From: Verrucomicrobiota bacterium
Lineage (GTDB): Bacteria; Verrucomicrobiota; Verrucomicrobiia; Limisphaerales; UBA9464
Assembly (NCBI GenBank): GCA_025354845.1
Contig: JANXMD010000662.1
Location: 1-15,415, forward strand
Direction: 5' to 3'
DNA length: 15,415 nt
Positions within the stretch are counted from its first letter, which is position 1. Each line of letters begins with the position of its first letter. A program made the translations under genes and the position numbers. Shown here piece by piece: positions 7,001 through 12,954 of this stretch. The notes under the pieces are model-generated. The model had not been told where the DNA came from. It did not search any database and worked only from the letters and a program-made list of their open reading frames with translations.

Positions 7001-8575
7001 TTAGGCGCGCTTGATGTATTTCTCCAGCCGGCAGTCAAATCCGCCGAGGTCCACGGTCTGACGCAGTTCCAATTCGAGCGCTGCCGGCGGGTTCGGAATT
7101 CGGATTGGATTCGGAAACACCAGCCTTCCTCCTGGCCGGAGCACGGTGGCTGCGACTTGGAGGAAGTCGCCGATCAACCCGCGGAGATCTGGCACCGGGA
7201 TGCGGCGTCCCATGGGCGGGTTGGTGAGGATCAGGGAGACCGTGTTGGCGCCGAGTCCGGGCAGGCGTCCGTAATCGTGGAAGTCGCCGCGCACAAAATG
7301 GGCGGTGACGCCCTGGAGTTTGGCCGCCTCGAAATTCTTTCGGCTCACCTCAAGAGCATCGGAATCGAGGTCCGATCCGATCAGCGTCCGCACGCCGCCC
7401 AGGAGACCGCGTTCGATCAACTCGAGGCCGGATCCGCAGAAGGGATCCCACGCCACCTCGTGCGCCATGGGGCCGGCGAGACGGGCCATGCAGGCGGCAA
7501 GCGGCGGATGCGAGGCCGCGCGAATGTCGCCCTGGCGATAAAACAGTCGCGGATCCGGAACCAACCGCGGCGTCAGCTCCACCGACAATCCGCGTTCACC
7601 TGGGTGCACAGCGATGGTCCAAGGCGCCTGGTTCGGATCGTTGAGCAGTTCCGGTCGGAGGGCATGGACCCGATCGGCGATCTGGCGGACGGCGGAGCGC
7701 TGATGCCCGAGGGCCGCGAAATCCAGGCGGTAGCGGATCGGGCCTTCGTGAAACGCACGCAGCAGCGACACGGTGAACTCGGAGGCGATGCAGTCCGCGA
7801 TGCGGTCGGCGGTCCCGCCGCCGCCCAGGTCCGGCACGGTTCCCAGCACGATGCCCGCGGTGTCGAAACACCGCAGACGGTACACGTCGGCGAGCGTAAA
7901 GGGATCGCGGGTCTGGATGACGACCAATCCGGGACGGACCAGAATCGACTGAAACACCGCTCCTGCAGCCGCCGCGGCTTCGACCTCGTGGGCCACGATC
8001 CCTTCGAGCCCGCGGCGTCCGCGGAGGTGCACGGTGACTGCCGTGCGGGGCCGGAAGAGACCCTCCATGCGGATGGATCCCGGCGACTCATTTCGTGCGA
8101 GGCGCGCTTTCACGCGCTGCGCGGTTTCGGCATCGAGCGGGACGCCGGATTCCTGCAGGGATTCCAGCGTTGCGGCGCCACCGATGCGACTGAGCGTGCG
8201 GCCTAGCGACTTCAATTCGCGCGCCGACGGGTCCGCCTGCAACCGGGCGAGCACTTGGGCTTCCTCCTCTGCGCTGGCCCCGAGCTTGGGTAATGCCTCG
8301 AGGGCGTAACGGCGAATCTTCTCCTGCGAATCGGTGAGCAGGGGACGGATCCAAGCGAGCGCCGCCTCGCGTTGGGCCGGAGTTCCCGTCTCGGAAATCA
8401 CCACGCCAACCGCGCGGATCACGGAAACGCGTTCCAATCGTTCGGCCGGGAGGGCGGCATTGAAGCGAGGGACCTCGACCTGCCAGAGTTCCTCGCAGGA
8501 GAGCGCGCGCAACTGGCGATACAGTTCCTTGCCGGGCTTCTTGGCGCGGCGTTCCGGGTCCGGGGAATCAGACAT
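7001..8575 (-). CDS. Helical-repeat + THUMP-type RNA (guanine-N2) methyltransferase
   Basis: The product has 524 residues from the ATG at 8575. The N-terminal 165 or so residues are helical with HEAT-like repeats (for example IRRYALEALPKLGA at 87-100). A ferredoxin-like/THUMP-type region then starts at about 180, with RGRRGLEGIVAHEVEA at 185-200 and ADVYRLRCFDTAGIVLG at 229-245. A Rossmann methyltransferase begins near 340: HPPLAACMARLA (356-367), SAM motif I DPFCGSGLELIE (377-388), acidic SDLDSDALEVS (401-411) and catalytic TNPPMGRR (451-458). DPFCGSG plus NPPxGxR is the pattern of RlmL and Trm14-type enzymes that make N2-methylguanosine in rRNA or tRNA. Which RNA is modified cannot be told. 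The HEAT-like extension is absent from the classical enzymes and may be a docking module. The start lies 18 bp after the DUF1501 stop, so it is probably co-transcribed with the heme-protein pair. The domain call is firm; the base and target are inferred. Confidence 0.88.
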   Translation of the reverse strand: MSDSPDPERRAKKPGKELYRQLRALSCEELWQVEVPRFNAALPAERLERVSVIRAVGVVISETGTPAQREAALAWIRPLLTDSQEKIRRYALEALPKLGASAEEEAQVLARLQADPSARELKSLGRTLSRIGGAATLESLQESGVPLDAETAQRVKARLARNESPGSIRMEGLFRPRTAVTVHLRGRRGLEGIVAHEVEAAAAAGAVFQSILVRPGLVVIQTRDPFTLADVYRLRCFDTAGIVLGTVPDLGGGGTADRIADCIASEFTVSLLRAFHEGPIRYRLDFAALGHQRSAVRQIADRVHALRPELLNDPNQAPWTIAVHPGERGLSVELTPRLVPDPRLFYRQGDIRAASHPPLAACMARLAGPMAHEVAWDPFCGSGLELIERGLLGGVRTLIGSDLDSDALEVSRKNFEAAKLQGVTAHFVRGDFHDYGRLPGLGANTVSLILTNPPMGRRIPVPDLRGLIGDFLQVAATVLRPGGRLVFPNPIRIPNPPAALELELRQTVDLGGFDCRLEKYIKRA

Positions 8576-8593
8576 GCGTGAATGTATCGGACC

Positions 8594-10045
8594 TCAGGCG
8601 AAGATCGATTGCACGGGGACGCCCTTGCCGTCCTCGGTGGCGTAGAACGGGCGCTGCTCGATGTTGAAGGCCGTCTTGGGACTGATCCCCATCGCAGTGA
8701 AGATCGTGGCGTGGAGGTCTCGGAGCGTGACCGGATCCTTGACCGCGACCAGCGGACGCTCCTCGGCCGTGGCGCCGTGGACGTACCCGCGTTTCATGCC
8801 GCCGCCAAACATCACCACGCTGGTGCCGCCGGTGAAATGTCGGTGCAGGCCGTAGTGCTTGGCCTCCTGCAGCGTTTCGGATGGCGAGGTGGCCTGATCG
8901 GTGGCCTTGGATCCGGGTACGCCCTCAATCAGTGCGTCGCGGCTGAATTCGCTGGCAAGGATCACCAGGGTGCGGTCGAGCAATCCACGCTCTTCCAAAT
9001 CGATCACGAGCTGCGCGATCGGGCTGTCGATTTCACTGTGCATTCGCGCCACTGTCGAATGGCCGTCGGCGTGAGTATCCCAGTGAAAGAAGGGCACGTA
9101 TTCGGTCGTGACCTCCACGAACCGCGCCCCGTTCTCGACCAGTCGGCGGGCAAGCAGGCAGCCGCGGGCAAAGTGGCTGTCCCCGTACATCGCGCGGGTG
9201 GCGTCGGTTTCGAGGGAAAGATCGAAGGCGGCTCGCTCCTTGGATCCCAGGAGTCGTTGCGCGTTATCCATCGATCGCAGCATCGAGGCCTGCTGGTGGT
9301 CGCTGAGGTATTCGCGATGCGGGTTTTTGTCGATCAACTGCCGGTAGAATCGGTAACGATTGGCAAACCGTTCGGGCGACATCCCCGGCGGCGGCTTTAC
9401 CGCGGCGGCGGCGGCGGCGGGGTCGGGCAGGTTCATCGGGCCGAATTCATTGCCGAAGAAGCCCGCCGTCGTGAAGGCTTTCAGCTCTTCGGATTCGCCG
9501 TGGCCCTCAAGCCGCTGTCCAATGTTGATGAAGGCGGGCATTACCGGATTGCGGGGACCCAAAACCTTCGCCATCCAGGCGCCGAGATGCGGGCAGGCGA
9601 CGGTCTGCGGCGGAACGTAGCCGGTGTGCCAGTGGTATTGATGCCGGGAGTGGAGAATGCTTCCGAGATCCGGCTGGATCGCCGAGCGGATCAACGTGGC
9701 CCGATCCATCACCGACGCCACACGTTCCAGCCCCTGGCAGATGCGCACGCCGTCGACCTTGGTGGGAATCGAAGGAAACGTGCTCAACATCTTCGACACC
9801 GGCAGGCCCTTTTCGTAGGGGCTGTAGCGCTTCGGATCGAAGGTCTCGGGTGCCGCCATACCGCCTCCCATCCACAACAGGATGCACGCGTCGGCGCGCG
9901 GCTTGAGCGCGTCGGCGGGTGCGGGTGCACCGTCGGCGGCCCACAGTCGCGGCGCTGGCGCCATTAGGGCAGCGAGGCTCGCGGCGGAGAGCTTTTTTAG
10001 AAAATCGCGGCGGGGATTCTGAGGATCCAGTTCCAGCGGTTTCAT
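8594..10045 (-). CDS. DUF1501 family protein, Tat-exported, divergent ET-FDPK subtype
   Basis: The product has 483 residues from the ATG at 10045. The frame is open about 95 codons further upstream, but that part overlaps the preceding gene and is not protein-like. A Tat signal is plain: PRRDFLKKLSAASLAALMAP at 11-30. The first core motif reads GGGMAAPETFDPK at 60-72, where the other DUF1501 protein of this window has GGPSHMDLFDPK. A Glu (67) therefore replaces the presumed metal-binding Asp, and Ser-His is lost. HWDTHADGH and LRDLHATIF remain near the expected places. The function is unknown; membership of the phosphatase/sulfatase-like superfamily is by family analogy. Six consecutive alanines come from a GCC-rich tract near 9402-9420. 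It follows the DUF1553 gene by 28 bp and precedes the methyltransferase by 18 bp, as the middle gene of an apparent operon. Confidence 0.93.
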   Translation of the reverse strand: MKPLELDPQNPRRDFLKKLSAASLAALMAPAPRLWAADGAPAPADALKPRADACILLWMGGGMAAPETFDPKRYSPYEKGLPVSKMLSTFPSIPTKVDGVRICQGLERVASVMDRATLIRSAIQPDLGSILHSRHQYHWHTGYVPPQTVACPHLGAWMAKVLGPRNPVMPAFINIGQRLEGHGESEELKAFTTAGFFGNEFGPMNLPDPAAAAAAVKPPPGMSPERFANRYRFYRQLIDKNPHREYLSDHQQASMLRSMDNAQRLLGSKERAAFDLSLETDATRAMYGDSHFARGCLLARRLVENGARFVEVTTEYVPFFHWDTHADGHSTVARMHSEIDSPIAQLVIDLEERGLLDRTLVILASEFSRDALIEGVPGSKATDQATSPSETLQEAKHYGLHRHFTGGTSVVMFGGGMKRGYVHGATAEERPLVAVKDPVTLRDLHATIFTAMGISPKTAFNIEQRPFYATEDGKGVPVQSIFA

Positions 10046-10073
10046 GGCGTGATCAGGTTCAGGGGAAATCAGG

Positions 10074-12482
10074 TCAACGGATGAGTTGGAATTCGGGAAG
10101 CAGCAGCACCGACCATAGTAGGTCCTCCACCGCGTCCGTCGAGGGCGTGACGCCCAGGGTGCCGCGGGCGAGCTCCAGCTCCGGACGTCCGGGCGGGCGT
10201 GCGAGGGCGGCGCGGTAGAGCCAGTCGACCAGCGCGTCGGGTGATTTCCAGGAACGGGCGGCGAGCTTCTTCGCGCCCTCGTGAACGCGGGCTGCCAGCA
10301 ACGGGCCGTTGCTGAGATCCATCGCCTCAAGTGTGGAGAGCTCGTCGGGTCGAACGCTGACGATCTGTTCGCGGTTCGGTCGGCCCAGGGTGCGCTGCAG
10401 CAGATCGCTCTTCAGCAAGGCCGTGCGGACCATGGGGCGTTCGGCGAGCGTGGCCTGAATCAGCGTGGCACTGATTCCGCCAGCGGTGCTGTCACGCCAG
10501 GCGGTGTCGTCTACCACCACGACCGGCTCCCAGCTGACACCGGACTCCGGAAGGTGGCCCTGTCCATCGGGTTTGGCGTGGGTCGCAAGCCAGTCCGGAC
10601 CGGTGGCGAGTCCACCGGTCCGTCCATCGGTGAACCGCCAGCGGGCTTCGAAAAATAAACCAGCCGGATTGGGCGCCTCGCCGCCGTTCCGGGCGGTGAT
10701 CACAAACTCATTGGTGCCGGTGTGCAGGTGGGGCACGAGATCGATCGATTCCACCGTCTCCCAGGCGTCATCGGATTTCACCTTCTTGCCGTTCACGTAG
10801 AGAGTGTAGGCGTTGTCAGCGGTGATCGCGGCGCCGGCATTGCGGGGCACTGAGGCGAGCAAGACGGTGGCGCGGAAGGTGGCGGCATCTCCGGCCGGCG
10901 GTGGCGAGGCACCACGGGACCAGATCCAGCGGCCCTGCGGGTGGAAGGTGCGATCTCCCCGGGCACGCACCACGGGCGCATCGAAGCGTTCCGGTGCGGT
11001 GTCGGTGATCTGCCACAACCCGTCGAGGAACTCCTCCGCGGAGAGTCGCTTGGCCCGCGGTCCGGAGTAGTGAAAGCCGTGGTCGTCATCGCCGGGCTTC
11101 CGAACCTCGGATCGCGACTGGTACGCCGCCGAGTTGGCGATGAGCGACAGCGTCGCCTTGAGGTTGTAGTGGTTGTCGGCGAGGTGAACGGCCAGCGCAT
11201 CGAGCAGGTCGGCGTTCCAGGGCTCGGTCTGCATCGCGTCGGTCGGATGAACGATCCCGTGTCCCATGAGGCGGTGCCAGAAGCGATTCACCAAGGTTCG
11301 CGCGAAACGTCCGTTCTCGGGATGGGTGAGCAGCTGGGATAGCTTCTTCAGGCGTTCGGGCCGCGGTTGATTCGCCTCAATGTTGCCCAGCTCGGGAAAC
11401 AGCCAACCCGGCGTGGCCATCTTGCCTGTGGGCTTGTCGCAGCGGTGCAGCTCCAGCGGTGTCTCGGAATAAACTGCCGCCAGCCCATAGGAATCCTGAA
11501 GCGTCCAGCGGTCGATGAAGCTGTCGTGGCAGGAAGCGCACTTGAGATTGATTCCGAGAAACGTCTGACCAACCGACTGCGCGAACTGAACCGGGACCAC
11601 CTGTCCGGCACTGACCGCGCCACGCCACTGAATGCCCCGGGAGAAGCCTTCGCTGTCAGCGCTCGGGGCGATGAGCTCCCGGGCGAATTGGTCGTAGGGT
11701 TTGTTCTCGATCAGCGCACGATACAGCCAGGCCGAGATTTGCTTTCGTCCGCCGTCGATGTAGCCGGTACCGGCATAGTCGTTGCGGAGCAGGTCATTCC
11801 AGAACGAGAGCCAGTGCTCGGTATAGGCCACATCGTTGGTGAGCAGTTTCTCGATGAGGCGGGCGCGTTTGTCGGGTTTGTGGTCGGAGAGGAAGGCGGC
11901 GAGCGCGTCGGGCTGGGGGAGGAGTCCGACCAGGTCGAGGTGCACGCGTCGGGCAAACTGAGCGTCGTCAATCGGCGCCGGGCGCGGCTGATGAAGTCGG
12001 GCAAACTGAGCGTCGACGATTCGATCGACGAGATTGGTCCGTCCGCCATGCGCCAGCGCGAGCTTCGGTCGGCGGGGTTTCAACGGTGGCTCATAGGACG
12101 GCTTCCGGAACGAAAATCCCTCGGTCCAAGGCGCACCGGCGGCGATCCATGAATTCAACTTGGAGGTCTCGTCGGCGGTCAACCGCGGACCTTTGGGCGG
12201 CATCTGGGCGTCCGGATCCTTCGACAGCACCGCGACCAGCAATTTGCTGTCCGCGGGCTTTCCGGGAACGACAACGGCCCCGTTTTCCCCGCCCTTCAGC
12301 AGGGACTCGCGGGTGTTGAACGAGAGGCCGCCCTTTTTCTTGTCTCCGGTGTGACACTCCCCGCAGCGCTGGCGGAGGATCGGGACAATATCGTGGGCGA
12401 AGTCGACCGGAACCGGTGCGGCCTCGGGGAGCAGGGCAACACCGGTCGTGGCGAGCAGCAGGGCGATGCGGAGACGGCGCAT
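10074..12482 (-). CDS. Di-heme PSCyt1-DUF1549-DUF1553 protein with an inserted beta-sandwich domain
   Basis: The product has 802 residues from the ATG at 12482. The frame is open to a TTG at 12557, but the ATG begins directly on the signal peptide (MRRLRIALLLATTGVALLPE). Domains: PSCyt1 cytochrome c with CGECH at 40-44 and a likely axial Met94 in QMPPKG; DUF1549 from about 147 to 345, with a second heme site CASCH at 315-319; DUF1553 starting about 385 (FARTLVNRFWHRLMGHGIV at 393-411). Between residues about 505 and 665 the DUF1553 region is split by a segment with Trp-rich and beta-strand character (GRWIWSRG, AITADNAYTLYVNGKKV, NEFVITARNGG). It resembles the galactose-binding-like sandwich found in rhamnosidases and other sugar enzymes. 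DUF1553 resumes with MVRTALLKSDLLQRTLGRPNRE to the end. The charged linker of the first paralogue is missing. It is the first gene of an operon with DUF1501 and the methyltransferase; periplasmic electron transfer is inferred. Confidence 0.95.
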   Translation of the reverse strand: MRRLRIALLLATTGVALLPEAAPVPVDFAHDIVPILRQRCGECHTGDKKKGGLSFNTRESLLKGGENGAVVVPGKPADSKLLVAVLSKDPDAQMPPKGPRLTADETSKLNSWIAAGAPWTEGFSFRKPSYEPPLKPRRPKLALAHGGRTNLVDRIVDAQFARLHQPRPAPIDDAQFARRVHLDLVGLLPQPDALAAFLSDHKPDKRARLIEKLLTNDVAYTEHWLSFWNDLLRNDYAGTGYIDGGRKQISAWLYRALIENKPYDQFARELIAPSADSEGFSRGIQWRGAVSAGQVVPVQFAQSVGQTFLGINLKCASCHDSFIDRWTLQDSYGLAAVYSETPLELHRCDKPTGKMATPGWLFPELGNIEANQPRPERLKKLSQLLTHPENGRFARTLVNRFWHRLMGHGIVHPTDAMQTEPWNADLLDALAVHLADNHYNLKATLSLIANSAAYQSRSEVRKPGDDDHGFHYSGPRAKRLSAEEFLDGLWQITDTAPERFDAPVVRARGDRTFHPQGRWIWSRGASPPPAGDAATFRATVLLASVPRNAGAAITADNAYTLYVNGKKVKSDDAWETVESIDLVPHLHTGTNEFVITARNGGEAPNPAGLFFEARWRFTDGRTGGLATGPDWLATHAKPDGQGHLPESGVSWEPVVVVDDTAWRDSTAGGISATLIQATLAERPMVRTALLKSDLLQRTLGRPNREQIVSVRPDELSTLEAMDLSNGPLLAARVHEGAKKLAARSWKSPDALVDWLYRAALARPPGRPELELARGTLGVTPSTDAVEDLLWSVLLLPEFQLIR

Positions 12483-12574
12483 GATGGCCCGCTCAAACTG
12501 CCACAACAGCCTGCGGAAAAGGAAGCGGCCTTGTTGGAAAGGAATCGCCCCAGCCAATGGCTGCCACGGGGCTC

Positions 12575-12630
12575 GGGTGCGTGGGTGGAGGTGGGCGTGC
12601 GGGCCGGCGGTCCAAACCGGTAGCTCGCGT
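12575..12630 (+). repeat. Intergenic direct repeat, copy 1
   Basis: This 56-bp segment is about 84% identical (47 of 56 positions, aligned by eye without gaps) to 12856-12911. The last 25 bp of the two copies are identical, including CCAAACCGGTAGCTCGCGT. The copy leads into an inverted repeat: CCAAACCGG at 12612-12620 pairs with CCGGTTTGG at 12654-12662. Nested inside is CCGGCAGCC-A-GGCTGCCGG at 12639-12657. The structure resembles REP-type dispersed intergenic repeats, but no other copy occurs in the window, so the family assignment is inference. Confidence 0.8.
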
Positions 12631-12662
12631 CGTGGAGTCCGGCAGCCAGGCTGCCGGTTTGG
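12612..12662. repeat. 51-bp nested hairpin element at repeat copy 1
   Basis: The outer arms CCAAACCGG (12612-12620) and CCGGTTTGG (12654-12662) are perfect inverted repeats of 9 bp. The inner palindrome CCGGCAGCC-A-GGCTGCCGG (12639-12657) overlaps the right outer arm, so the two foldings compete. There is no T-run after it on either strand, so it does not look like an intrinsic terminator. A REP-like element or a DNA or RNA structural signal is more likely. Confidence 0.65.
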
Positions 12663-12725
12663 AAGCGGCCCGCCGAAATCGGGGGCGAGTGGCCGCCTGG
12701 TTGAACTCGAAGACGAAGTCTAAAA

Positions 12726-12745
12726 CCATCGATCGACATCGATGG
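12726..12745 (-). terminator. Possible intrinsic terminator downstream of the nitronate monooxygenase homologue
   Basis: On the minus strand, CCATCGAT and ATCGATGG form a perfect 8-bp stem around a four-base GTCG loop. It is followed directly by TTTTAG (12725-12720). A stem with a short T-run in the direction of transcription fits a modest Rho-independent terminator for the gene ending at 12955, although the distance of about 210 bp is long. The stem also lies at the 3' end of a 47-codon ORF whose stop is the TAG just mentioned, so it could belong to that ORF or be coincidental. The T-run of four is short. Confidence 0.4.
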
Positions 12746-12855
12746 AATCCGCGAAGCCAACCGGTTCAAGAAGCCCCAGCAGGTGACTGACCTCGACCGC
12801 GTCCCTGAATCCATCTCCCTCAGGATCTCTGGGGTTAAACTCGGCTTCAGGCAGC

Positions 12856-12911
12856 GGGTGCATTGGTGGAGCTGTGGATGCAGGTGGGCGGTCCAAACCG
12901 GTAGCTCGCGT
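12856..12911 (+). repeat. Intergenic direct repeat, copy 2
   Basis: This is the partner of 12575-12630, in the same orientation and without gaps. It also continues into an imperfect inverted repeat: CCAAACCGG at 12893-12901 against CCGGGTTTTGG at 12941-12951. GCTCGCG is doubled inside the loop (GCTCGCG-TT-GCTCGCG, about 12904-12919). The 3' hairpin sequence differs from copy 1, while the left half and the GTAGCTCGCGT box are kept. The right edge stops just short of the stop codon of the gene at 12955. Confidence 0.8.
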
Positions 12912-12954
12912 TGCTCGCGACCGGACTCCAGGTGTGGGATCCGGGTTTTGGAAA

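Larger units (their letters stand above)
12483..12954. other. 472-bp intergenic stretch with repeats, hairpins and a possible 47-codon ORF
   Basis: No convincing gene lies between the nitronate monooxygenase homologue and the second DUF1553 gene, which share orientation. The stretch holds two direct copies of a roughly 56-bp repeat 281 bp apart, each running into a hairpin. It also holds a small palindrome CAGCCA-A-TGGCTG (12551-12563), a terminator-like hairpin (12726-12745) and a short minus-strand ORF (12720-12863) with an EF-hand-like loop. The promoter for the 7001-12482 operon must be here, but no -35/-10 pair stands out on the minus strand. The 220-codon minus-strand frame across 12296-12958 has odd composition and overlaps the start of the real gene, so I do not call it. 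Confidence 0.6.

Noticed and set aside
7157..8206. 349-codon plus-strand ORF
   Set aside because: It is antisense to the methyltransferase gene, whose SAM and NPP motifs prove the minus strand is coding.
8582..9967. 461-codon plus-strand ORF
   Set aside because: It is antisense to the second DUF1501 gene. Composition is rich in Gly, Val, Arg and His without motifs, typical of a shadow frame.
12483..12954. CRISPR array or att site
   Set aside because: There are only two repeat copies with one long spacer, internal hairpins and no cas, integrase or tRNA gene nearby.
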